DNA of 10,070 nt from assembly GCA_017745015.1 (NCBI GenBank), contig JAGIAF010000089.1:1443-11512 (forward strand). The letters are read 5' to 3'. Made by a program: the position numbers and the translations under genes. The notes below the pieces were generated by a model that had not been told where the DNA came from, searched no databases, and worked only from the letters and a program-made list of their open reading frames with translations. Below, in pieces: positions 1 to 6,637 of this stretch (position 1 is the first letter of the stretch; each line of letters starts with the position of its first letter). The DNA comes from Bdellovibrio sp. (GTDB lineage: Bacteria; Bdellovibrionota; Bdellovibrionia; Bdellovibrionales; Bdellovibrionaceae).

Positions 1-557
1 GGATTTACAATCGTTGGAATGTGACGGAAATATTCTTCGTAATTTACGCCGGCAAAAAGTTGTCCCAGGAATGCTCCACCAAAGATCGACATCATTAAAC
101 CCGCAGCCAGCAAGAAGAAGCTGGAGATAATAATCCCCACAAAACGAGGTGCGATGATTTCTTGCATGGGATCGGCACCTAAGCAGCGAACGGCATCGAT
201 TTGTTCAGTTACGCGCATAGTGCCCAATTCTGCAGATGTGTAGGCACCGACTTTTCCGCTCAGCATGAAAGCGATCAACAACGGTCCCACTTCACGGAAA
301 GTAGCACTTGTAGCAAGACCACCTAAAAATCCCAAGGCACCAAATTCTTTAATGGGCAGAGCGAATTGTACAGACATAATCGCGCCGACGAAAAAGCCCG
401 CCATTGCTGTCGTAAAAAATCCGTCTGTTGTGACTTTCCAAATCTGCTCGAAGATTTCGTGGACTTTAATGCGCTTAACAAGAAGCGTGCGCAGAATATT
501 TTTTAGGAAAATCAGCGTTCTACCGATTTCATCCATGATTGAGATAAAATAAGCCAT
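1..557 (-). CDS. MlaE/YrbE-family ABC transporter permease (3' end outside window)
   Basis: This is the membrane subunit of a phospholipid/lipid-transport ABC system of the Mla (MlaE/YrbE, DUF140) family. Reading leftward from the ATG at 557, 185 codons are open with no stop before the edge, so the C-terminus is missing; full-length relatives are around 250-265 residues. An amphipathic N-terminal stretch (about 1-40) is followed by hydrophobic segments near 47-67, 88-105 and 139-168. The family's conserved cytoplasmic signature is clear at 108-138: SAELGTM, then EQIDAVRCLGADP, then APR. Its ATG overlaps the TGA of the upstream ATPase gene by one base (TGATG), implying translational coupling and one operon with the two ATPase genes. 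By family knowledge it sits in the inner membrane and couples ATP hydrolysis to lipid movement between inner and outer membranes. Transport direction and substrate cannot be read from the sequence. An MCE-domain (MlaD-like) partner, if present, lies outside the window. Confidence 0.9.
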   Translation of the reverse strand, partial: MAYFISIMDEIGRTLIFLKNILRTLLVKRIKVHEIFEQIWKVTTDGFFTTAMAGFFVGAIMSVQFALPIKEFGALGFLGGLATSATFREVGPLLIAFMLSGKVGAYTSAELGTMRVTEQIDAVRCLGADPMQEIIAPRFVGIIISSFFLLAAGLMMSIFGGAFLGQLFAGVNYEEYFRHIPTIVN

Positions 558-1285
558 CAGTTCAGCACCTCAGCAAGGAAATCCTTCACCAAGGGGTGCT
601 GTGATTTCTTCAGTTCATCGGGAGTTCCCATCTCTACAATCTGCCCCTTATCAAGAACGATAATGCGATCAGCAATAGTCAGGGCACAATTCATATCGTG
701 GCTTACCACCATAGAAGTGGTCTTCAGCTCTCGAGAAAGATCCAGAATAAGTTGATTTACCGCGGTCGTTGTCACGGGATCAAGGCCAGTTGTTGGCTCG
801 TCGAAAAGAAGAATTCTTGGTTCTAGTGCAATCGTTCGCGCAAGACTCGCACGCTTTTGCATGCCGTATGAAATTTGCGCCGGTCTTTTATTTTCAACTC
901 CATGAAGTTGCACTAAACGCAGTGCTTTTGAAACTTTATTGCGAATTTCTTCTTCGGAAAGCTGATAGTGACGTCTTAAACCAAATGCGACATTTTCATA
1001 GATAGAAAGCGAATCAAAAAGAGCCGGATGCTGAAAAACCATACCGCATTTTTTTCGAATAGGAAGGTATTGGTCTTCGGAGAATTTAGATACCTCTTCA
1101 TTGTCGATCCAAATTTCTCCTTCATCTGGAGTCATTAAACCAACTATGTTTTTAAGCAGAACAGACTTACCCGTTCCCGAAGTTCCAAGAATGAAAACGA
1201 TTTCGCCTTCGCGGATCTTTGCAGAAAGCCCGTTAAGAACAGTACGAGTGCCAAATCTTTTAACGATTCCCTTAAACTCTATCAC
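557..1285 (-). CDS. MlaF-like ABC transporter ATP-binding protein (copy B, canonical catalytic Glu)
   Basis: A 242-residue nucleotide-binding subunit of an Mla/Mce-type ABC transporter. Visible motifs: Walker A GTSGTGKS at 34-41, Q-loop Gln at 85 (VFQHPALFDSL), a signature read as ISYGM at 138-142, Walker B LLFDE with Asp162 and catalytic Glu163, D-loop TTGLDP, and switch His196 in VVSHDM. The signature is unusual: the first Gly of the SGGM/SGGQ motif is Tyr140. All other ATPase motifs are intact. The start is GTG at 1283-1285, 32 bases after the other ATPase gene's stop; no strong Shine-Dalgarno is visible, but the protein begins exactly at the usual family N-terminus (MIEFKGIVKRFG). The stop overlaps the permease ATG. 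It is expected to sit on the cytoplasmic face bound to the permease, and from motif pattern probably pairs with the neighbouring ATPase rather than with itself (inference). Confidence 0.92.
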   Translation of the reverse strand: MIEFKGIVKRFGTRTVLNGLSAKIREGEIVFILGTSGTGKSVLLKNIVGLMTPDEGEIWIDNEEVSKFSEDQYLPIRKKCGMVFQHPALFDSLSIYENVAFGLRRHYQLSEEEIRNKVSKALRLVQLHGVENKRPAQISYGMQKRASLARTIALEPRILLFDEPTTGLDPVTTTAVNQLILDLSRELKTTSMVVSHDMNCALTIADRIIVLDKGQIVEMGTPDELKKSQHPLVKDFLAEVLN

Positions 1286-1317
1286 TTCAAAAGCTTAAGG
1301 TGCGAATAGAACTTGGG

Positions 1318-2073
1318 TCAAGGCATCGCTGTGAGAGGACCTTCAAGCTGGCCGCGTACAAATTGTCTGACTCGTGGATCTTCATGGACTCTTGTTTCTT
1401 CAGGGGTTCCTGTGATGAGAATTTCCTGATCAACGACCATCGCAATTCGATCCGCCATTTGATAGGCACGATTCATATCATTTGTAATAGCGATCACTGT
1501 GGAATTGTTTTTCTTCTTTAAATCCATGATGAGTTCTACGATGCGCTTTGAAGTGATCGGATCAAGTCCCGCAGTGGGATCATCATAGAAAATAATTTCT
1601 GGATCAAGAGCCAGTGCGCGTGCAATGCCCAAGCGTTTTTGCATACCACCGCTAATCTCATCAGGAAACAAATCACGCGCGTGAGGAATTCCTACGGCAT
1701 CCAAAAAGTGCTCAGCTTTTTTTGTGATTTCCCACTCCGTTAGTGCTGTCGTTTCACGCAACGGAAAACAAATATTCTCAATACAAGTCAGGGAATCAAA
1801 GAGGGCATTTTTTTGAAATAAAACTCCCATCTTTTTAAGCAGTGGAAGTCGCTGCTTATTGCCTAGCGTCAACCATTCCTGCTGTTCAATAAAAACTTTG
1901 CCATATTGCGGAGTTACAAGACCAGAAAGAGTCTTCAGTAGCGTTGTTTTTCCCTGCCCACTGGGGCCCACAATTACGAATGCTTCGCCGGACTTGATTT
2001 CCAAATTAACGGACTTCAAAACCACCTGTGAATCAAAAGACACAGTCACATCTTGTAGGCGTACAATGCTCAT
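1318..2073 (-). CDS. MlaF-like ABC transporter ATP-binding protein (copy A, degenerate Walker B and H-loop)
   Basis: A 251-residue ABC ATPase, first gene of the leftward Mla-like operon. Counting from the ATG at 2071-2073: Walker A GPSGQGKT at 36-43, Q-loop Gln87 (LFQKNALFDSL), an intact ISGGM signature at 140-144, Walker B IIFYDD with Asp164 followed by Asp165 where the catalytic Glu is expected, D-loop TAGLDP, and Asn198 (AITNDM) where the switch His is expected. The D and N codons were checked on the nucleotide sequence (GAT-GAT and AAT). The protein is therefore likely a poor ATPase in its own Walker site while contributing a normal signature to a partner. I chose ATG 2073 because GTAGGA lies just upstream at suitable spacing; an in-frame TTG (2100) and ATG (2088) further up lack such a site. 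The close similarity of layout with the next gene suggests an old duplication. Confidence 0.9.
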   Translation of the reverse strand: MSIVRLQDVTVSFDSQVVLKSVNLEIKSGEAFVIVGPSGQGKTTLLKTLSGLVTPQYGKVFIEQQEWLTLGNKQRLPLLKKMGVLFQKNALFDSLTCIENICFPLRETTALTEWEITKKAEHFLDAVGIPHARDLFPDEISGGMQKRLGIARALALDPEIIFYDDPTAGLDPITSKRIVELIMDLKKKNNSTVIAITNDMNRAYQMADRIAMVVDQEILITGTPEETRVHEDPRVRQFVRGQLEGPLTAMP

Positions 2074-2173
2074 AGGATTCCTACCCATCAAGGGCTTCAA
2101 AGTTGCTGCCGATACGAGCCTCGCAGGAGTTCTGCGCCGAGCGGTATCCCTTGTCTATATCCTTGATTTGATA

Positions 2174-2202
2174 TTGAATGGGTCATCGCACGCAAGTTTT
2201 AA
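2174..2202 (+). promoter_or_regulatory. Candidate sigma70-type promoter for sucCD
   Basis: TTGAAT (2174-2179) and TTTTAA (2197-2202) are separated by 17 bases, about 60 bases upstream of sucC, in an AT-rich stretch. The matches to TTGACA/TATAAT are only moderate. This is a pattern call, not a proven start site. Confidence 0.3.
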
Positions 2203-2228
2203 TTTTTATCATTCATTCTAGTTAGTAT

Positions 2229-2244
2229 CAGCTCTTTAGAACTG
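2229..2244. promoter_or_regulatory. 16-bp near-perfect palindrome upstream of sucC
   Basis: CAGCTCT-TT-AGAACTG: the two 7-base arms are inverted repeats with one mismatch and a 2-base centre. The centre is too short for an RNA hairpin loop, so a dimeric DNA-binding protein site is the more natural reading. It lies 20 bases before the sucC ATG, between the candidate promoter and the ribosome binding site. A repressor of sucCD could act here, but no regulator is identifiable. Confidence 0.25.
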
Positions 2245-2264
2245 TTCAGTAGTAAGGAAGTAAA

Positions 2265-3428
2265 ATGAATATTCATGAGTATCAGGCAAAAGAAGTCTTG
2301 AGAAAGTTCGGAGTAGCAACGCTTAAAGGTAAGCTAGCTCACTCACCAGAAGAAGCTGTGGCTGCAGCTAAAGAAATCGGCGGAAGTGTTTGGGTTGTTA
2401 AAGCTCAAATCCACGCTGGTGGTCGCGGTAAAGGCGGCGGTGTTAAAGTTGCCAAGTCTTTGGACGAAGTTGCGGACTACACTAAAAAAATGATTGGCAT
2501 GACTTTGGTAACTCACCAAACAGGCCCAGAAGGTAAAGTTGTTCAAAAAGTTTTCATCGAACAAGGTTGCAATATCGCTAAAGAATATTACGTCGCTTGC
2601 TTGATCGACCGTGCAACTGGAAGAGCTGCAATGATGGCTTCTTCTGAAGGTGGTATGGACATCGAGGAAGTTGCTGAACACAATCCAAACGCGATCATCA
2701 AGGTCGACATCGATCCAACTGTTGGTTTGATGCCGTTCCAAGCTCGCGAATTGGCATTCAAAATCGGTATGGCTCCAGAGATCGTAAACAAAGCTACGAA
2801 ATTCTTCACGGGTCTTTACAACGCGTTCATCGCAACTGATTGCTCTATCGCAGAGATCAATCCTCTAGTTGTTACTAAAGAGAACGACGTTCTTTGCTTA
2901 GATGCTAAAATGAACTTCGATTCAAACTCATTGTTCAGACATCCAGACATCGTTGAAATGCGCGACTTGAACGAAGAAGAACCTTCTGAAATTGAAGCTT
3001 CCAAATTCGACCTAGCGTTCATCAAACTTGATGGTAACATCGGTTGCTTGGTAAACGGTGCGGGTCTTGCGATGGCGACTTTGGACATCATCAAATTACA
3101 TGGCGCTGAGCCTGCAAACTTCTTGGACGTTGGCGGCGGCGCTAACAAAGAAAAAGTAACTGAAGCGTTCAAAATCATCCTTAAAGACAAGAACGTTAAG
3201 GGCATCTTGGTTAACATCTTCGGTGGTATCATGAAATGTGACATCATCGCTGAGGGCGTAATCGCGGCTTCTAAAGAATTGGGCTTGAAAGTTCCATTGG
3301 TTGTTCGCCTTGAAGGCACAAACGTAGAACTTGGTAAAAAAATGTTGAAAGAGTCTGGCTTGAACATCACTCCAGCCGACAATCTTACTGATGCAGCTAA
3401 AAAGATCGTTGCTGCGATTAAAGGATAA
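2265..3428 (+). CDS. sucC: Succinate-CoA ligase (ADP-forming) subunit beta
   Basis: The beta subunit of succinyl-CoA synthetase, which converts succinyl-CoA, ADP and phosphate to succinate, CoA and ATP in the TCA cycle (cytoplasmic, with SucD). Its 387 residues match the usual length (E. coli 388). The N-terminal ATP-grasp domain starts MNIHEYQAKEVLRKFG and carries the nucleotide-binding loop HAGGRGKGGGVK at 50-61. EINPL (197-201) and CLDAKMNFD (211-219) supply the Mg2+ ligands Asn199 and Asp213, the same positions as in E. coli. The C-terminal CoA-ligase domain shows NGAGLAMATLD (264-274), FLDVGGGA (286-293) and VNIFGGIMKCD (316-326). The ATG is preceded by AAGGAAG four bases upstream. Codon choice (GGT, AAC, TTC and CTT-rich) is more biased than in neighbours, in keeping with strong expression. 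sucD follows after 6 bases. Confidence 0.98.
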   Translation: MNIHEYQAKEVLRKFGVATLKGKLAHSPEEAVAAAKEIGGSVWVVKAQIHAGGRGKGGGVKVAKSLDEVADYTKKMIGMTLVTHQTGPEGKVVQKVFIEQGCNIAKEYYVACLIDRATGRAAMMASSEGGMDIEEVAEHNPNAIIKVDIDPTVGLMPFQARELAFKIGMAPEIVNKATKFFTGLYNAFIATDCSIAEINPLVVTKENDVLCLDAKMNFDSNSLFRHPDIVEMRDLNEEEPSEIEASKFDLAFIKLDGNIGCLVNGAGLAMATLDIIKLHGAEPANFLDVGGGANKEKVTEAFKIILKDKNVKGILVNIFGGIMKCDIIAEGVIAASKELGLKVPLVVRLEGTNVELGKKMLKESGLNITPADNLTDAAKKIVAAIKG

Positions 3429-3434
3429 TTGAAC

Positions 3435-4307
3435 ATGGCAATTCTTATTAACAAAAACACTAAAGTAATCTGCCAAGGTTTCACAGGCGCTCAAGGTACT
3501 TTCCACTCTGAGCAAGCATTGGCATACGGAACTAAAATGGTTGGTGGCGTGACTCCGGGTAAAGGCGGCACGACTCACATCGGTCTTCCAGTGTTCAACA
3601 CTGTGAAAGAAGCTAAAGCAGCTACTGGTTGCAACGCTTCTGTGATCTTCGTTCCACCTCCATTCGCTGCGGACTCTATCATGGAAGCAGTTGATGCTGA
3701 TTTGGATCTAGTGATCTGTATCACAGAAGGCATCCCAGTTCTTGATATGGTTAAAGTAAAAGAATACATGAAGGGTAAACGCACTCGCTTGATCGGTCCA
3801 AACTGCCCGGGCGTTATCACTCCAGGTGAATGCAAAATCGGTATCATGCCAGGTCACATCCATAAGCAAGGTCGTATCGGCGTTCTTTCACGCTCTGGTA
3901 CATTGACTTACGAAGCTGTTGGTCAATTGACGGCTCTTGGTATCGGCCAATCTACTTGCGTAGGTATCGGTGGTGACCCAGTGAACGGAACAAACTTCAT
4001 CGACGTTTTGAAATTGTTCAATGAAGATCCAGACACTGATGGCGTTATCATGATCGGTGAAATCGGTGGTTCGGCAGAAGAAGAAGCTGCTGAATACATC
4101 AAAAATCACTTCAAAAAACCTGTAACTGCGTTCATCGCGGGTGCTGCGGCTCCTGCTGGTAAACGTATGGGTCACGCTGGTGCGATCATCAGCGGCGGCA
4201 AAGGTACAGCTGAAGCGAAATTCGCGGCTCTTGAAGCTGCTGGTTGCAAAATCTCTCGCTCCCCTGCAGACATGGGAACGACGATGCAATCCATGCTTAA
4301 AAAGTAG
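3435..4307 (+). CDS. sucD: Succinate-CoA ligase subunit alpha
   Basis: The alpha subunit of succinyl-CoA synthetase; it binds CoA and carries the phosphohistidine intermediate. It is 290 residues long, the usual size. Visible features are the CoA-binding Rossmann loop GFTGAQGTFHSEQA (15-28), the P-loop-like GGVTPGKGG (37-45), GPNCPGVITP (121-130), the phosphohistidine-contacting GEIGGSAEE (208-216), and the active-site His247 in MGHAGAI (245-251). The start is ATG 3435, with AAGGA at 3421-3425 straddling the end of sucC; an in-frame TTG six bases earlier (3429) directly abuts the sucC stop and is less likely. The 6-base spacing and shared messenger give the equimolar supply needed for the alpha-beta complex. 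A strong terminator follows. Confidence 0.98.
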   Translation: MAILINKNTKVICQGFTGAQGTFHSEQALAYGTKMVGGVTPGKGGTTHIGLPVFNTVKEAKAATGCNASVIFVPPPFAADSIMEAVDADLDLVICITEGIPVLDMVKVKEYMKGKRTRLIGPNCPGVITPGECKIGIMPGHIHKQGRIGVLSRSGTLTYEAVGQLTALGIGQSTCVGIGGDPVNGTNFIDVLKLFNEDPDTDGVIMIGEIGGSAEEEAAEYIKNHFKKPVTAFIAGAAAPAGKRMGHAGAIISGGKGTAEAKFAALEAAGCKISRSPADMGTTMQSMLKK

Positions 4308-4331
4308 TTTTTAATTTTGGTTAAAAACAAA

Positions 4332-4361
4332 AACCCACGGTGCTGAACCGTGGGTTTTTTT
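4332..4361. terminator. Bidirectional rho-independent terminator between sucD and the TonB-like gene
   Basis: AACCCACGG (4332-4340) pairs perfectly with CCGTGGGTT (4348-4356) around a 7-base loop, followed by a run of T to 4361. Upstream A-runs (4323-4333) give the mirror-image U-tract for the minus strand, so the element can end both sucCD and the convergent gene at 4372-5265. Confidence 0.93.
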
Positions 4362-4371
4362 ATGTCTCAGA

Positions 4372-5265
4372 CTAGAGGTTATAGTCAGGATCTCGGCGAT
4401 ATCCCCAGAACGGATCCAAATCACCTGCATCACGCATTTTCTTCTGTTTGTATTTTTCCAGATGCTCACCGATCAAATATGGATTGAGAATTGTCTCCTT
4501 TGAAATCACCGCATCGGTTACCGTATTCGCCGCCGGTGCCTCAGAGGTTGCGCGCTTGAATGCTAGTATCGGTTTTCCGAATTGTTTCTGTTTAAATGAA
4601 TTCAAACTTCCGTTGTCATTTACGAATTCAAATTTTGAGTGCATGACTGAAGATTTCCCCGTGGGATTCCATTTCTCGCGTACGAAAGGCTCTTTTAAAC
4701 CTTTGCGCAAAGCTCGCAGCACATGAACCTTCAAAATAGAATCTTCAGACGAAACCTTCAGATGATCGCCAAGAAGTTTGCCCTGAACATCCACCTCGAA
4801 CTCAACAAACACGATTCCAAAATGATTGTATTGGGCAAGCAGTGAATCAAAAATTAGATGACTGTCGATGCGTTCATAGACCTGTCGGAAGAATTCCCAT
4901 TGATCGTTCTCGCCAATGAAATTGTCGCTACCTATTAGGTAGCTCGCTGAATCTGTATAATCACCCCATGAAGCAAAGCCATCGCCAGTGCTCATTCCCT
5001 TGCTTGCCGAACCCGCAATATAATCCTGACCAAAGAGTTGGATTTGCTTTCCGGAGGAAGAACTTTTACCGGACTTCCTTGGTACATCTCGCTGATCTGT
5101 ACTTGCGGCACTGGTCATTTTTTTTGCTTGCACAGAATGAACTTCAAAATCGATCACTTCTTTAGTGATCTTGGGCGGAGCTTCCACAAAATGACTGCAC
5201 TCGATCATCAAAAGGATCGCAAGCCCATGCAGAACAATCGAATATCCCAACCAGCGTGAATTCAT
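4372..5265 (-). CDS. Membrane-anchored protein with internal TonB-C-like domain
   Basis: A 297-residue protein of uncertain function. Residues 5-23 (WLGYSIVLHGLAILLM region) form one N-terminal membrane anchor of TonB type, including the His in the helix, followed by APPKITKEVIDFEV, which resembles the start of TonB-family periplasmic regions. Residues 48-118 are Ser/Gly/Lys-rich and look disordered. About 123-215 (FFRQVYERIDSHL, then IVFVEFEVDVQGKLLGDHLKV, then LRALRKGL) fits the TonB C-terminal fold pattern: strand, a DxxG turn, and an Ala-Leu helix. Unlike classic TonB there is no Pro-rich spacer, and the domain is followed by about 80 further residues ending in DPFWGYRRDPDYNL. No exbB/exbD is in the window. 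The start ATG at 5263-5265 has only a weak upstream AAGG/TAGG. It could be an envelope-spanning energy transducer or a structural relative; I am confident of topology, less of role. Confidence 0.75.
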   Translation of the reverse strand: MNSRWLGYSIVLHGLAILLMIECSHFVEAPPKITKEVIDFEVHSVQAKKMTSAASTDQRDVPRKSGKSSSSGKQIQLFGQDYIAGSASKGMSTGDGFASWGDYTDSASYLIGSDNFIGENDQWEFFRQVYERIDSHLIFDSLLAQYNHFGIVFVEFEVDVQGKLLGDHLKVSSEDSILKVHVLRALRKGLKEPFVREKWNPTGKSSVMHSKFEFVNDNGSLNSFKQKQFGKPILAFKRATSEAPAANTVTDAVISKETILNPYLIGEHLEKYKQKKMRDAGDLDPFWGYRRDPDYNL

Positions 5266-5330
5266 GGACTAAGCCTAGACCTTAATCCATAGGCACTCAA
5301 GCGTTCCCACGACTATTCCGAGAAGTTAAC

Positions 5331-6002
5331 ATGCATTTTCTTCGCACCACGTTGTTACTCACCATCACATTTTCTTCCTGGTTTGCTTCGGCAGAACAGT
5401 TAACTGAATTTGGCCTCGGCCTTACCGGTGAGCAAATGACTCAGCAGGGTTTTCGCTCGAAGATTCGCGATGATTATCAGGTATTCGAACTGAAAGACGA
5501 TTCATCTCGACAGAAAGTTATTGCCGCTAAAAACGACTACGTGGCCTATTTGAAGACGACCGCCAGTGCAGGCAGCGTCAGTTACACAAAACTTGATCAA
5601 TCGGGAAAAGTTTTAAATCAAACGCATTGCTTGCGCGAAGCCAATGCTTCATTACGCTATAGTTGTACCACAGTTTCCCATAACTATTGCCATACGCTTT
5701 TTAATAAAATGGATAAGGGTGTCTTTGCCAAAGTGAAGGAATGCAGTTCGATTTTGAACTCAATTCCCTATAATTCGCAAGAGATTAGCACTGCTCAAAA
5801 GAATGCTTTGAAAGTATTTGAGTCATCTTTTGCTACGACAGCAAGTATTTATAAATCTCAAATTCCAGAGACCATCAACTCACTTGAACAGCTTTTAAAT
5901 GACTTTGCGTCTTGTTCAGCTCTGAAGGATAAGCTTGCCCCGGCTGATAAAGCAGACAGTGCTGCGAAGTCTTCTGTAAAAGAATCCGCAGCGGTAAAAT
6001 AA
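5331..6002 (+). CDS. Exported protein of unknown function
   Basis: 223 residues, family not recognised. The first 21 residues are a typical Sec signal peptide: basic start (MHFLRTT), hydrophobic core (LLLTITFSSWF), and an ASA cleavage site before EQ. The mature part has five cysteines (100, 112, 120, 138, 195), four of them clustered, suggesting disulfides in the periplasm or outside the cell. Segments at about 150-195 look helical. The C-terminus (about 200-223) is low-complexity Ala/Lys/Ser. The start ATG is preceded by GAGAAG at acceptable spacing, and the divergent TonB-like gene begins 65 bases upstream, so both promoters must lie in that short gap. It ends one base before the convergent gene at 6004-6414. 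Confidence 0.75.
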   Translation: MHFLRTTLLLTITFSSWFASAEQLTEFGLGLTGEQMTQQGFRSKIRDDYQVFELKDDSSRQKVIAAKNDYVAYLKTTASAGSVSYTKLDQSGKVLNQTHCLREANASLRYSCTTVSHNYCHTLFNKMDKGVFAKVKECSSILNSIPYNSQEISTAQKNALKVFESSFATTASIYKSQIPETINSLEQLLNDFASCSALKDKLAPADKADSAAKSSVKESAAVK

Positions 6003-6003
6003 A

Positions 6004-6414
6004 CTACTTACATTTAAGACCGGCTTCGTTACCTTCGCTGCGGAAATCGAAGTACACACGCGCATCCAAATCATTGATAAACAACTGACCGGTGTAAGTG
6101 CCATTCGCTTGCGGGAACAATTGCAAGTACACGCCCCCTTGAGTTGCGTCACCACGCATATCCCCGTGGTTGCCATTAGTTAGAGGCGACAAAACGATCG
6201 CTGTTTTATAGATTTGATGAGATCTTTCAGGTTGCACTTCCAAAGATGCTTGAATTTGATTCCAACCAATCCATGGGTTTTGGGGGTCTACGGATCTTTC
6301 GAATTGAATACGAACGGCCGCTTCGTGACCAATTGTAGTACATTTAAGTGACGTGATCGACGCCATCGCTGGCAAAGCCATTATAGAAAACAAAGCAGAG
6401 ATAAGAATTTTCAT
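6004..6414 (-). CDS. Small exported protein of unknown function
   Basis: 136 residues, family not recognised. The first 18 residues form a Sec signal peptide (MKILISALFSIMALPAMA, then S). The mature protein is about 118 residues and rich in alternating hydrophobic/polar stretches (VYLQLFPQANGTYTGQLFINDLDARVYFDF lies within 95-124), suggesting a small beta-rich fold. Only two cysteines occur in the mature part, Cys25 near the start and Cys135 next to the end, well placed for one disulfide joining the termini. The ATG at 6412-6414 has TGAGGGG about 7 bases upstream on the minus strand. The gene converges with the previous one, and no terminator hairpin separates them. Confidence 0.75.
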   Translation of the reverse strand: MKILISALFSIMALPAMASITSLKCTTIGHEAAVRIQFERSVDPQNPWIGWNQIQASLEVQPERSHQIYKTAIVLSPLTNGNHGDMRGDATQGGVYLQLFPQANGTYTGQLFINDLDARVYFDFRSEGNEAGLKCK

Positions 6415-6548
6415 AATAAACCCCTCAATTGAACTCCCGTTTATCCCCTCCCCTGGCGGGAATCAAGGGGGTTTTTCAATTAAAAACTCATTGAGAATAT
6501 AGGGCCTTTGAGGAGATATAGTTTGAATTGATAGTTTAATCTGGCGCA

Positions 6549-6585
6549 ATAGATTTTACCTATAACGACTATCGAAACACAATAT
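6549..6585 (+). promoter_or_regulatory. OxyR-type operator upstream of the ankyrin-catalase operon
   Basis: Four tetramers with exact 7-base spacing read ATAG (6549-6552), CTAT (6560-6563), ATCG (6571-6574) and ATAT (6582-6585). The published OxyR pattern is ATAG-N7-CTAT-N7-ATAG-N7-CTAT, so 14 of 16 tetramer positions match. The first half also has the internal T and A of ATAGnTnnnAnCTAT. OxyR is a LysR-type peroxide sensor that classically activates catalase genes, so location and pattern agree. No oxyR gene is in the window; which regulator binds is inference. Confidence 0.62.
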
Positions 6586-6616
6586 TGGAACAAACCCCGC
6601 TTTTGGCCGAATCTTA
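6585..6616 (+). promoter_or_regulatory. Candidate activator-dependent promoter of the ankyrin-catalase operon
   Basis: TTGGAA (6585-6590) abuts the downstream edge of the OxyR-like box, where a -35 element is expected for an OxyR-activated promoter. The best -10-like sequence after it (AATCTTA, 6610-6616) is at long spacing and a poor match. An alternative upstream pair, TTGATA (6528-6533) and TAGATT (6550-6555), would be overlapped by the box instead. I cannot decide between them. Confidence 0.22.
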
Positions 6617-6637
6617 CTTTAACCAAGGAGATCGCCC

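Noticed and set aside
265..552. Plus-strand open frame opposite the MlaE-like permease
   Set aside because: A shadow of the permease reading frame, which carries clear family signatures on the other strand.
2074..2100. Upstream TTG (2100) or ATG (2088) start for ATPase copy A
   Set aside because: No ribosome binding site lies before either, whereas GTAGGA precedes the ATG at 2073, and family N-termini align with MSIVRLQDVTVSF.
3429..3434. TTG start for sucD immediately after the sucC stop
   Set aside because: It would add only two residues; the ATG at 3435 has AAGGA at proper spacing and gives the family N-terminus MAILINKNTK.
2816..3484. Long minus-strand open frames across sucC (also 2343-2741, 3096-3578, 3888-4289)
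   Set aside because: They lie opposite sucC/sucD, whose identity is certain. Their translations show no domain, and their openness follows from the biased codon use of the real genes.
6445..6476. CCCCT...AGGGG hairpin followed by TTTTT as a plus-strand terminator
   Set aside because: No plus-strand gene ends just upstream, the stem is 5 bp with a 16-base loop, and the region is the 5' leader of a minus-strand gene. It is probably chance pairing of C- and G-rich runs.
6527..6548. Second OxyR-like repeat upstream of the main box
   Set aside because: In register only ATTG (6527-6530) partly matches, and the next expected tetramer has no match, so the site is limited to 6549-6585.
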